A DNA stretch of 64,000 nucleotides from Siphonodentalium dalli (lineage: Eukaryota; Mollusca; Scaphopoda; Gadilida; Siphonodentaliidae). This document shows positions 1 to 9,434 of the stretch, in pieces (positions within the stretch are counted from its first letter, which is position 1; each line of letters opens with the position of its first letter). The stretch is from assembly GCA_032622095.1 (NCBI GenBank), contig CP136069.1:104064278-104128277 (forward strand), read 5' to 3'. The position numbers were made by a program, and so were the translations under genes. Under the pieces are notes generated by a model. The model saw nothing but the letters and a program-made list of their open reading frames with translations, had not been told where the DNA came from and did not search any database.

Positions 1-703
1 TTAGGTGGAATGCCATTTTTGAAACACAATGCTATCGTCATGGATATTCCAAATGACAAATTATTAGTTGATCAGAAATATGTTATAAAGTATGAAAATT
101 CTTCTACAATTACATTTGACATGCCAACTAAAGTTAGACGTACACAATACTTTTTGCGTGCCGATAAGCCATTTGTTCTACTGCCTGGAGATTTTGTAGA
201 ATTACCGACTCCTGTTGGTCTGCCCAATGATATAGAAATTGCAGTGGAACCTCGTTTTGATTCACTCACACCTTCTTGGCCACCTCCCATGACAACTCAA
301 GCAGTTGATGGTAGTATACGTCTTGAAAATACTGAGCCAGTAGCCATTCGTAAAAATTAGCACGTTGCCCAACTTCTCCCAACTTGTCAACCTGACTCAC
401 TTCATATCCTTACCAACCTCTCTTCTAATGCTGAGCCTAATTCTTGCATTCTGGCTGCTACTATTTCACCAGATACTGTCAGTGACCCATGTTCTTCTAT
501 TCAGATTGATCCAGATAATCAGCTTACTCTGCCAGAAAAGCAATGCTTCGTTCAGGTAAATCAGACATATGGTGATGTATTTAATCCTACTATTGGTATG
601 TATAATGACTTTTCAGGAAAGAGCTTACATTAACATGGGACCAGTTGATACTCCACCACAGAAGGGACGCCTACCAATGTAAAACCACAAAAATCTAATT
701 GAT
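1..703 (+). pseudogene. Gypsy pol: end of aspartic protease and linker to RT (partial)
   Basis: The frame is open from base 1 to the stop at 358-360. It begins with LGGMPFLKHN, which resembles the last conserved strand of a retropepsin (a LG-x-x-F-L type motif). The catalytic DTG/DSG would lie upstream, outside the window. The following ~100 residues are a poorly conserved linker. From about 520 to 700 the reading continues in other frames with stops (for example TAA at 631-633), but it keeps the proline-rich pre-RT segment (PPQKGRLPM). The protease assignment rests on the short motif plus its position upstream of RT, so it is less sure than the domains that follow. Confidence 0.65.
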
Positions 704-1490
704 TTGCAAGACAAGATGGACGAACTTGAAACACTCGGAGTGCTCGCTAAGCCGGAGGATGTTGGCATTACTGTTGAGTACGTGTCACCAAGTTTCCTCG
801 TCCATAAGCCAGGTGGAGGCCACAGGTTAGTTACTGACTTCAATACCATCGGCAGGTATGCCAAGCCAACGCCGTCCAGAGTCACTACTGCAGATGATGT
901 TTTCAGATTCATTGCCAAAAGCAAGTTTATAATTAAAACTGACATGACCAAACAATTTTTTCAGCTTCCAATGAAAAAAAACTTCAATGAAGTATCTTGG
1001 TGTCGTTACTCCATTTAAGGGCACAAGGGTCTACACAAGAGTAGCAGCCATGGGTATGCCTGGTTCAACGGAGCAGCTCGATGAACTTATGTATAGAGTT
1101 CTGGGTGAACTTTTTCATTCAGGAACCGCCATCAAAATTGCAGACGATCTATATATCGGTGGATCCTCTCTGGAATCCCTCCTAGGCAGCTGGGAATCAT
1201 TGCTAGTTAAGTTTCAGGCCAATAATTTGCGGTTATCTGCAAGCAAGACAGCCATCTGTCCTATCTCCACCACAATATTGGGCTGGAATTGGTCATCAGG
1301 TGCTATCAGTATTTATCCACACAAGATCCACCCACTTTCAACATGCGCACGGCCTACTACTATCAAAGGTCTCCGATCATGGATAGGCGCATTTAAACAC
1401 CTGAAGGCTTGTATACCTCAATACTCACAGCTTTTGTCTGACTTGGAAAAATTTGCAGGTGGTAACGAATCTCGGGACAAGATAGTGTGA
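704..1490 (+). pseudogene. Gypsy pol: reverse transcriptase domain, frameshifted
   Basis: RNA-directed DNA polymerase of the retrotransposon. The first part (704-1018) has DELETLGVL, the fingers motif LVTDFN, and motif A IIKTDMTKQFFQLP with the first catalytic Asp at 941-943. A run of eight A (974-981) shifts the frame, and the domain resumes at about 987 with YLGVVTPFKG and then MGMPGS. Motif C is IADDLYIGG, with the Asp pair encoded at 1143-1148. Next come a conserved LRLSASKT block, LGW and the thumb/connection segment GLRSWIGAFKHLK. The reading stops at TGA 1488-1490, where a Trp codon is likely in the parent. All catalytic Asp residues survive, but no continuous protein can be made. Confidence 0.9.
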
Positions 1491-1985
1491 ACCGCACCAC
1501 TGATGGAGTCATTTCAATCAGCGCAACATGCCCTCAATGATCCACGGACCATCACCATCCCTCGACCATCTGATCAGCTAGTGATTACCAATGACGGCGC
1601 TGTTCGTAATGCTGGTATTGGTTCTGTGCTTCACATTCTCCGAGATGGGAAGATGCTGTTAGGTGGATATTTTTTCAGCTAAACTGAAGACTCACCAAAA
1701 TCGCTGGTTACCATGTGAAGTTGAGGCATTGGCGATCAGTTCAGCTGTAAACCACTCGAGACCATATATAGTGGATTCTTCAGCGCCTACGCAGGTGTTA
1801 ACAGATTCCAGGCCTTGTCTTCAAGCTTTCTCTAAACTGGTGAGGGGAGAATTTTCATCAAGTGCTAGGATCTCGACTTTTTTATCTACACTAAGCCGAT
1901 ACCACATTAACATGCAGCATATATCTGGATCAGCCAATCTTCCTGCTGATTATCTGAGTCGCAATCCAATGGAATGTCAAAACAG
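1491..1985 (+). pseudogene. Gypsy pol: RNase H domain, frameshifted
   Basis: After the TGA the same frame continues with a segment holding VITNDGAVRNAGIG, where D (1593-1595) is the expected first acidic residue of a retroelement RNase H. The frame shifts at T6 (1670-1675). It then continues as LPCEVEALAI (E at 1717-1719 or 1723-1725), VLTDSRPCLQAF (second Asp) and ends with SANLPADYLSRNP, a hallmark of Ty3/Gypsy RNase H ends. This domain would degrade the RNA strand of RNA:DNA hybrids during reverse transcription. The order RT-RNase H-integrase separates it from Copia elements. Confidence 0.85.
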
Positions 1986-3245
1986 TGATTGTCAAATTTG
2001 CAAGTTCATCGCCAATAGTGAGCTGTCTACAGTATTATCAGTCACTGTATCAGACATTTTGGATGGCTCTTCGCCCATGCCATTTCTTACCTCCAGTACA
2101 TGGCATTCGACTCAACAGGACTGTCCAGACCTGCGGCGTGTTTTTGCCCATCTGTCTCAAGGTACCAGACCTTCAAAAAAGATGACAAATATTCGTGATG
2201 TGAAACCCTACCTTCAAGTAGCTACTGTTGGTCATCACGGTCTACTAGTTGCCAAACAGACTACAAAATTTCAGCCTACAGGCCAGCTAATTATTTGTCA
2301 CCGCTCTTCATCTACGTTTTCAGCATCCCACGATGTCTCAGTTGAAGAGGCTGTTCCATCGCTATTTCTATGCTCTCGATGCTGACCAAATAATTGAAAC
2401 AGTTTCCCAGGATTGTGCACAGTGTGCCGCCATGGCACAGCTTCCAACTGAAATTCCTCAGTTCAGCACCTCACCTTCTACACCTGTTCTTGGTGCATCT
2501 TTTGCCTGTGATGTGATGTGTAGGGCCCGTCAAAATATCTTCATGGTGCGCGAAGCCCTGACGTCCCACCATTGCCCGTCTCATACCTAACGAGCTGAGT
2601 GCTACATTAAGAGATGCAATTGTGGACTGCACTGCAGAACTTAAAGCTTACGAGGGTGCTGTGATTCGTGCGGATGGCTCTCCAGCATTTCAGTGTCTTG
2701 TCAACGACCGCGGTCTAAAATCACATGGAGTTTCAATCGAGGTAGGTCATCTTCTCAATAAGAACAAGAATCCTGTTGCTGAAAAGGGAATTCAAGAACT
2801 AGAAGGAGAACTAAAGCGAAGGTTCCCGGATGGTGGTCCCATCACCCTTACTGCTCTTTCTACTGTGGTGGCCATGCTGAATACCAGAGTGAGAACCCGG
2901 GGTTTGAGCTCAAAAGAAATGCTTCTCCAGCGTGATCATCTTACACACAAACACCTAGAAGTTTCAGACTCAGAGTTGGCATCTGCACAGTATACCACCA
3001 GACAGCTCAATCACGAACCAAGTTCCAGGAGTAAAGCTCCCCGAGGCCATTCACCTGCCATCACATCAGTTTGTCCCGGAGACTTAGTCTACTTGAAACA
3101 GAGCGCTGGCAAGCATAAGAGTCGAGAGCAATACATAGTCACTAAATGTGACGAGAGGTTTGAGTATATAAGAAAGTTCACAGGTTCACAGTTCAGATCA
3201 CGTGAGTATCCCGTTAAATGGTCTAACATCTATCTTCAAAGTACC
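1986..3245 (+). pseudogene. Gypsy pol: integrase, frameshifted
   Basis: DDE-type strand-transfer enzyme that would insert the cDNA. The region starts with a linker, then an HHCC zinc-finger-like part with CAQC (2414-2425). The core carries D at 2510-2512 (FACDV), D at 2673-2675 (RADGSP) and E at 2781-2783 (PVAEKGIQ). There are exactly 35 residues between the second D and the E, so the D-35-E spacing is intact. Frameshifts lie near 2335 and near 2565. After the core come VVAMLNTRVR and LSSKEML, then a small C-terminal module GDLVYLK...EQYIV...YPVKW, comparable to the GPY/F-type module of Gypsy integrases. Confidence 0.88.
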
Positions 3246-3507
3246 GTACTGCAACTCTTCTGTTGCCACTACACCTGCAATTCTTACTGGCCAATCTGAC
3301 CCTTATGCATCAGATGGTTCTGATAGTGATTATGACGTCTACATTCAATATCATGTTCCTCCCCATCTACCCAATACCCAACCCTCTGTGGACTCCTCAC
3401 TTCCAACCAATACCCAACCTTCTGTGGACCCGTCACATCCTGCTCGACCTATGCGTCTTCGCACTCAACCCCAATGGCTCAGGTCAGGTGATTGGGACGT
3501 ATTCTAG
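3246..3507 (+). pseudogene. Gypsy pol: C-terminal tail with short internal duplication
   Basis: The frame changes near 3240 and runs to the stop at 3505-3507. The tail is Asp/Ser- and Pro-rich and low in complexity. It contains two near-identical copies of NTQPSVD (about 3376-3430), i.e. an internal tandem duplication of about 50 bp. It ends in a basic/aromatic motif RPMRLRTQPQWLRSGDW, a type of ending seen in Gypsy polyproteins of this group. No enzymatic role is implied. Confidence 0.6.
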
Positions 3508-3631
3508 CAGGGAGTAGTTATTACACACTCTAAAACAAAAGTTTTTCATACTTTTACCTTTCTCACTTTGAATTTAATTTTTGATCACAGGCACGAGAAC
3601 AAAACAGCTTACGTGTAAATATTTTATTTTT

Positions 3632-3793
3632 AGAAGGGAGAAAGTAATAAGGAGGCACTGCGCCATGTCACTCCGTTTCATTTATTCTGTGTTTTATTCT
3701 GTTCCCAGTTTTGTATTGTTTTGCTTTTTCTTACTTCCGTAATAAAAGTTCAATCTTTCACGCTCGTATATTCGCCAGTGGAATTCGTGTTCA
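3632..3793 (+). repeat. Probable 3' LTR of the Gypsy element (boundaries uncertain)
   Basis: Directly after pol there is a purine tract (AGAAGGGAGAAAG, 3632-3644), expected as the polypurine primer next to a 3' LTR. Downstream is a pyrimidine-rich stretch with a polyadenylation signal AATAAA at 3741-3746. The segment may end at TTCA (3793), giving a CA end. The LTR could begin just after the purine tract (about 3645) or at TGTAAAT (3614). With no 5' LTR in the window the limits cannot be fixed. Confidence 0.5.
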
Positions 3794-3798
3794 AAGTT

Positions 3799-4330
3799 AA
3801 TCTATTGACGAGGGGTTAATAGCGGCACTTCTGTGTAGCCGCGGACGCAGCCCACGTCCGTGCGTGGGTTTTCATGTTAACCCATCCCAATGTTTTGGCC
3901 ACTGAAATCACCCCAGACGGCCCATGGGTGGTCCTGGTTGGATTGCTTCATCGCGACAAACATATCGTGATGTCGGCATTTCGAGTGTTAATTGCCTGCC
4001 ATGGCTTTGGTGGGCGTTTCCCACTTGTTTCTATGCGAATGTAGTCGATGGAAGTTCCGCTACATATATATGTGTCGAGTTCTTAACGGTATACAATGGC
4101 GACATGTGGGTCCAGTCTGCAAGCAATGTCAATGCAGATACCATAATGAAATTATGGCAAGTTAGGGGTTAATATCGCCACATTTCTGCGTGGCCGCGGC
4201 ACCAAACAGTGCGGTATGGGTTTTCATAAAATCCCGCACTGTTCTGGTCTCTAAAATCAGACATAAACACCATGCGGCCGGTCTGCACATGGGGTGATCC
4301 GGATCCTAACAGTTCCGGACGGTTTTTAGT
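3799..4330. repeat. Pair of related ~0.36-kb units with inverted repeats
   Basis: Two segments share a start of the type GGGGTTAATA-CG-CAC-TTCTG-GT-GCCGCGG (about 3811-3851 and 4166-4200), then GGGTTTTCAT, then diverge. Unit 2 holds a perfect 10-bp inverted repeat, AACAGTGCGG (4205-4214) and CCGCACTGTT (4234-4243). Unit 1 has a smaller one, CCCACG/CGTGGG, at 3851-3868. The phrase AATCTATTGAC also occurs at 3799 and again near 4459. No coding content is recognised. This could be part of an unknown mobile element downstream of the LTR. Confidence 0.5.
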
Positions 4331-6029
4331 CATGACATCCTGTCAATATATTTGGGCTGGTATAATGCGATTCGGCGCTGATTAATACGATTTCATATGA
4401 TAACAAAGAAAAGTTATATTAATTTCGGGCTAACATTTACTCCGTGATGTCTATGTGAAATCTATTGACACAGGGTAAGCGAAGTTTTCGCGTATTATTA
4501 AACCACCATACGGGCGAAATAAAACGTTTTGACATGGGATCTCAATGAAGAAGAGAGGAAAACCAAAGTACCTAATTAATATAAGTTATTGCTCAATTTG
4601 TCTGAGAGACTATACTTCAGCTATTATATTATTGTGCGGAATCCGACTTTGTTATCGCTACATGTTTCATTGACCATTATCAAGGAATATTAAATAGTAT
4701 CAACAAGATAACATCTTCAAGTTTATGCTGAATTACACAGTGAACGAATTTCCCCACAACACAACAATCTGTTATTCAGATATGTTAATACGGGATCGAC
4801 CGGTCAAAATACATGGGCACCCTATGGGACTTAACATGTTTTTTTTTCTCAGGTGAATTCACTGAGACTCATTAAACATCGTTAGACGTCTTTATACCAG
4901 GAACTAACTGGCTGATTAGTGTTACATTTGGTTGGAATGATCTGATCATCTTTGGGTGGTTGGGTTCTGATTTGTTCAAATTGGCCGGCCCTTCGAAAAC
5001 TGGCATATATAACAAGAGGACATAACACTTTTTCCTCTTAAGATGTCATTAAAACTGCCCCTTCACAGAAACCATACCAGCTGGGTGACTCAACGGTCAG
5101 TGGCTGTCTTTTTCCAACACCGACCACTTTTCTTCAACATCCACAAAATACGACAACAACAAAACATACTGAATCCTGAACTATCAGTTTGAAATTGTCC
5201 AATACCTTCGTAAGTATATCATATATGCATATACTGTATATGAACGACACATATATTAGTATAGCAACTCGAGGAACTATACATGGTGGCCCATGTCGGC
5301 TTACCGTGGACACGCGTCGCACTCATGCGTAAGGGTGTGTGTACACACGATTCTATGAAGTAGCAAATATTCAATATTTAATCAGGTGGATTGATAAGGA
5401 ACGATATTGACCTCTCCTTTTCCAACTTTTTGAACCGGGCTCAGACAACAAAAATAACATGGGAGATTTTATGTGAAGTGGTTGAACAGTACTCAGTGAA
5501 TGAAACGTCTCATCGACGATTCAATATTTATACGACATATATTTTGAATCAACACAGACCTCAATTGTATGTATATTGGTGTGCTAATGTGACCTATATC
5601 GAGTCGACTCGTCGTACCTGATTAAACTTGAGGATGTATACGTATAGTCGTATGAGTCTTGATCCAGTTCCTGTCATCTTATAACCTGATTAAACTTCCA
5701 TTTCTTATTTCAATTGGAGATGCACAATTTCAATTTGCATCAATGCAAAATATCAGACATTCCTATTCTCCTTGTATAAAAGTAGTACATGTATGTATTT
5801 CAACGTGCGTGTATACAGTACTTCGTTATACATTGAACATCCATGTGCAGAGGGCCAGAGGGCAGAGGCATGATAATATTTTACACGAAATCATCAAATA
5901 AAAAAATCGTCTTTAATTTAACAGATGGACCATCTGAATCACACGGACGTTGTGACATTTCAAACAGGAAAATGTAATGATTAATAACATTCATTATCCG
6001 TTGACCAGGGTCCGACTAAAGTTACGATA
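4331..6029. other. Non-coding DNA, nothing recognised
   Basis: Moderately AT-rich single-copy-looking DNA. Open frames here (for example 5391-5621 and 5659-5901) are short, with no recognisable domain, low complexity or family motif, and are likely chance. AT-alternating stretches occur near 5215-5260. I see no promoter, RNA gene or transposon end that I can support. Confidence 0.5.
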
Positions 6030-6039
6030 GGACGACGAC
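6030..6039. repeat. Left target-site duplication of LINE fragment
   Basis: GGACGACGAC at 6030-6039 is repeated exactly at 6574-6583, just after the LINE A-rich tail. An exact 10-bp direct repeat flanking a 5'-truncated LINE is the expected footprint of target-primed reverse transcription. Confidence 0.8.
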
Positions 6040-6294
6040 ATATCAGAGTCGCCTATATGCCCCTGTAACTTAGACATTGAAGACGCCAATCACTATTTTC
6101 ATGTTTGCCCTTTATTTGTAGATCAGAGAATTGACTTTTACCGAAATTTAAGTATTAATGGTTTTCAATCATTAGAAGCAAATCAGTTCTTACATGGGGT
6201 TAAAGGTATATCAAACCACAAGAACACTACCCTTTTCCGTATTACTCAATCTTGTATAGCTAAAACAAAGCGTTTTGAACAAACCCATGTATGA
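6040..6294 (+). pseudogene. LINE ORF2 C-terminal fragment with CCHC-like zinc knuckle
   Basis: The frame reads to the TGA at 6292-6294. It begins with ISESPICPCN and carries C-x-C-x(9)-H-x(4)-C (CPCNLDIEDANHYFHVCPLF). This is the C-terminal zinc-knuckle-like motif shared by many CR1/jockey/RTE-type ORF2 proteins, downstream of RT. The remaining ~55 residues are a conserved-looking tail without a named domain. No start codon applies because the element is truncated. Confidence 0.8.
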
Positions 6295-6573
6295 TAACAT
6301 GCATGGTGAATCTCCACATTCATCTTTCAAACTCACTGAGTTCTAGGTTTTTCTTCATAACCGAGATTGGAATACAGATGGAAACCCGACATCGCAGCAC
6401 ACACACTCTGCACTTTCCTTTATAACCACTTTGTGCTATATCTGCTATGTATTTTTATGTATGTTCCATGATTGTATTAGGAGAGGGGCACGTTTGTAAG
6501 TTTTGTAACTTGTGCCCTGATCCCTATATATATTTTTTCTAGATACATTAAAATATGTTTAAAGTAAAGTAAA
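6040..6573 (+). mobile_element. 5'-truncated non-LTR retrotransposon (LINE) 3' end
   Basis: The insertion carries only the last ~84 codons of a LINE ORF2, a 3' UTR of ~280 bp and a short tail of AAAGTAAAGTAAA. The 3' UTR contains an imperfect hairpin: right arm AACTTGTGCCC (6507-6517) pairs with AAGTT (6498-6502) and GGGCAC (6486-6491), with a 6-nt bulge. Such 3' structures are often used by LINE RTs to recognise their own RNA. The copy is bounded by exact 10-bp target-site duplications, so both ends are defined. Extreme 5' truncation means it was dead on arrival. Confidence 0.85.
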
Positions 6574-6583
6574 GGACGACGAC
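6574..6583. repeat. Right target-site duplication of LINE fragment
   Basis: Second exact copy of GGACGACGAC, directly after the tail. It partners the copy at 6030-6039. Confidence 0.8.
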
Positions 6584-7404
6584 GTGTTTAACCCATACCG
6601 ACATCCATATTTGAAACGAGTTATACGCGACCTGTACACACAATGCGAAGACGTTGACCGGAGATATCTGTCAAAACTGACTATCTTCACTAAAAGTGCA
6701 CGTCGTGTGATATATGGTCAGTCAGCACACTAGCAGTATACCAGTAATCATCACTGGAACTCAGATATTGTTGCATGGGAATAACTGTATCTCGAAGTTT
6801 CAAACAATGTATGATGTTCAAATATTGTGAACGATAATAGCCTTTTAACTGAGTCAGTTTTATGGTTATTGTGATAATCCAGTTATATTTTTTCCACTGG
6901 AAATTGCAATAATGTCAACAGCCCAGCACACGATGTCATAACGTCATTTAGGATCCAAGAGGTTAAAGATGCATAATCCGGTTTAGCGGCCCTATTTATT
7001 TGGATTCGGGGTAAAACTTATTTGAATCGAGTCGAGGAACCCACATATCAAGGCTCAGAATTATTATATATCGATTTTTTACATCTATTATTCACCATCG
7101 AGAATTTTATAGTGGCCCAGTAAACAGTCTACGAGCCGACGGTCTCGGACCAAATTGCGGATGAAGATGAATAACTCTAAAATCAAGAGGCATCTATTGT
7201 TGGTAATAAGGTAAAAATTCGTCAAACAACATGTTGATAAATAACACGTTTCGGGAAATGTTATACTATAGTATGACAGTGGTTAGAATTATTTTTTGGC
7301 AATTAATCGATTCTGATAACTAAAGCGGCATTTCTAAAAAATGTTGTTGTTGGAATCTGATTATATGGGGACAATCGAATCGGATTGAGTACCTTTAACA
7401 AGAA
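6584..7404. other. Non-coding DNA; one 52-codon open stretch of unknown meaning
   Basis: Mostly unremarkable DNA. From 6575 to the stop at 6731-6733 there is an open frame of 52 codons without an ATG (it reads NPYRHPYLKRVIRDL and onward). It has a protein-like composition and could be an exon remnant disrupted by the LINE insertion. An open run of this length is common by chance, and upstream of the insertion the frame meets TAG at 6028-6030, so I do not call it a gene. Confidence 0.35.
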
Positions 7405-9434
7405 AAAAAGACAGTCAATGACTGTGGAGACGCTCACCAGACTCTAAAGACTAGGAATACTGGGACTCTGAAGACCATAAGAGTTAGTACTTGTCAAATT
7501 CACTTAAAACAAGTAGTCATAAAGAGGGACGTAGCCTAGAGGGTCTCTGTTGAGCAGTGGGATGTCCACCATGAAATATGGTCCAGATCACTCCACCCCA
7601 CATAGTATGCTCCCTCTCAACTGAAGCCAACACACGCCCAAGTTCGTAAAATTACTTTGGACATGTTGGAATTTTACAACTGATACCTCAAGCTGTCCTA
7701 ACTGTGGCAAAGTTACAACCTGACATGCCCCCTTTTTTAATGGTGGACCGTATTCAAACAAATTTTGATCCCAACTCTCCATAGGCCATATACACCAAAT
7801 GCCATTTCTTGATTGATCGAACCCATTTTAACAAATCTGTAACCCAGTCCCAAGTAACACAAGGACCCTCCATACTGGTTACTACATAAAGGTTAAATAG
7901 GACTGATGGCTCTTGAGGAGCCATTTTAAGAATTACTATGGGGGAAGAGTTATGTCCCTGGTCGCACCCCTATTTGACCTGGTGAACCCATTTCAAAAAA
8001 TATGAATCCCAGTCACCCACGGACTCTCTATACCAAAATGTATACTAAATATGCCAAATGGTTCTTGAAAAGATGTTTTAAAAATAACTAATGAGGGAAA
8101 GAATTATGCCCGTGGCTCTGACAAATTCTGAATCAAATCTGAATCCCAGTCATCCATACCAAATATAAGCTGAATAGGCCTGATGGTTCTTGTTAGGAAG
8201 ACATTTTAAGAATTACAATGGATGGACAAGTTATGTCCCTGGCCCCGCCCTTATTTGACCAGGTGACCTCATTTTAACACATCTGTATCCCTGTCACCCA
8301 AGAACCTTCCATGCCAATTATAAGCTAAATAACCCCGATGATTCTTGAGAAGATGTTTTAAAAATTACTATGGATGGAAAGAGTTAGGTCCCTAGCTATG
8401 CCACTTTTTTGACCATGTGACCCCCCATTTGAACAGAACTGAATCCCAGCCACCAAGGGACCACCCACACAAAATATGTCTCAATTCTTCATCTCAGGTA
8501 AGCTACGAAAAATGCCTCCTTCTTTCTCATCCAGTTTCCCATAAGTAATCGCCTGAGAAAACAGGTATTTTGTTTTACTGGCCTAACTGTCAGATTCATC
8601 ATTCACACTTAGCCTTGGGATTTTGTTATCATAAGCCATAGGTCATTTGTATACAAACTCTCTAACAGGCAGAGAATTTTAGGCTATTAATAAAAGGAGC
8701 TGTCATTCCAATCAGATTTTGTTAACACTGCCATTTCATGTATTACTTTATAATCAATGTGACTTCTATATGGTGTTAAGTAAACATTATGTGATTGCAG
8801 GCACCTTCCTCATATCCCATAGAGCTCTGAGTTTCTGCTGTTTGCATGTTCTTGATTTTAGACTGATTTAAACCAAATTTGGTTGAGTCACTGGTGGATG
8901 TTATAATGGTGTTATTTTTTTTTAAATTGAGCAAGAAATTAATCTCAACTAAAATAAAAAAAATTAATTTGAAAAAAAAAAATTGTTCGTTTTTTGTTTT
9001 CAAATCAATTTTGTTTTTATTTTTGTTAAATTGAACAAGGATTTTTTTTTTTACGAGTTGTGTCCCTGGCTTTGTCCCTATTTAACCCAGTGACCCCATT
9101 TGAACAAATCTGAACCCCAGTCACCCAAGAACCCTCCATGCCAAATATAAGCTAAATCGGCCCAATGGTTCTTGAGAAGTCATTCTATGAATTACTATGG
9201 AGGAATAGAGTTATATCCCTGCTTTCGCAACTATTTGACCCAGTGACCTCATTTGAACAAATCTGAATGTGAGTCACCTCGGGAACATCTACACCAAATA
9301 TGAATCCATTCGGTCTTATGGTTCCGAAGAAGAAGATGTTTAAAGAATTGTTGACGTACGGATGGACGGACGGACGGACGGACGGATGGACGGACGAGGA
9401 GTGATGACTATAACTTCGTCTCAGGTGAGCTAAA
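7405..9434 (+). mobile_element. Pearl/Helentron-like non-autonomous element, copy 1 (~2.0 kb)
   Basis: The left end carries the 13-nt odd palindrome CAGTCAATGACTG (7412-7424) and a subterminal GCTCACC (7432-7438). The right end has an ACGG microsatellite (about 9354-9397) followed by GTGATGACTATAACTTCGTCTC and GGTGAGCTAAAAA. GGTGAGC (9424-9430) is the inverse of the 5' subterminal motif. The interior holds degenerate tandem units of about 155-160 bp (phrases such as TTTGACC-GGTGACC, CCAGTCACCCAAG, TTCTTGAGAAG) plus a T/A-rich run at 8920-9050. A tandem-repeat core, ACGG microsatellite and 3' hairpin region match the bivalve 'pearl' elements, which have been related to Helentron/HINE elements. 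No transposase or helicase is encoded. The left arm of the 3' hairpin seen in other copies is deleted here. Confidence 0.7.
9351..9399. repeat. ACGG-type microsatellite of pearl-like copy 1
   Basis: Runs of GGAC/ACGG with two GGAT variants, following TTGTTGACGTACGGATGG. In this element family the tract always sits just before the 3' terminal segment. Confidence 0.9.

Larger units (their letters stand above)
1..3793 (+). mobile_element. Ty3/Gypsy-like LTR retrotransposon, 5'-incomplete and decayed
   Basis: The stretch reads as one pol polyprotein in the order protease tail, RT, RNase H, integrase, C-terminal tail, then an LTR-like segment with a polyadenylation signal. RNase H directly after RT, an ADYLSR-type motif at the RNase H end and a D-35-E integrase are typical of Ty3/Gypsy. 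Gag, most of the protease and the 5' LTR lie outside the window. Reading is interrupted by frameshifts, several at homopolymers (A8 at 974-981, T6 at 1670-1675), by an in-frame TGA at 1488-1490 and by stops before the RT. It is therefore a non-functional copy, although all domains are still easy to recognise, so the decay is moderate. The lineage below Ty3/Gypsy is not assigned. Confidence 0.9.

Noticed and set aside
625-1024. Minus-strand open frames opposite the Gypsy RT
   Set aside because: They mirror the well-supported plus-strand pol and have no domain of their own.
5005-5322. TATATAA near 5007 as a promoter for a downstream gene
   Set aside because: No downstream coding sequence can be supported, and AT-alternating runs are common here.
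9351-9399. ACGG tract as an isolated microsatellite of interest
   Set aside because: It is a regular internal part of the pearl-like 3' end and recurs at 12024, 21092 and 24520 in the same context.
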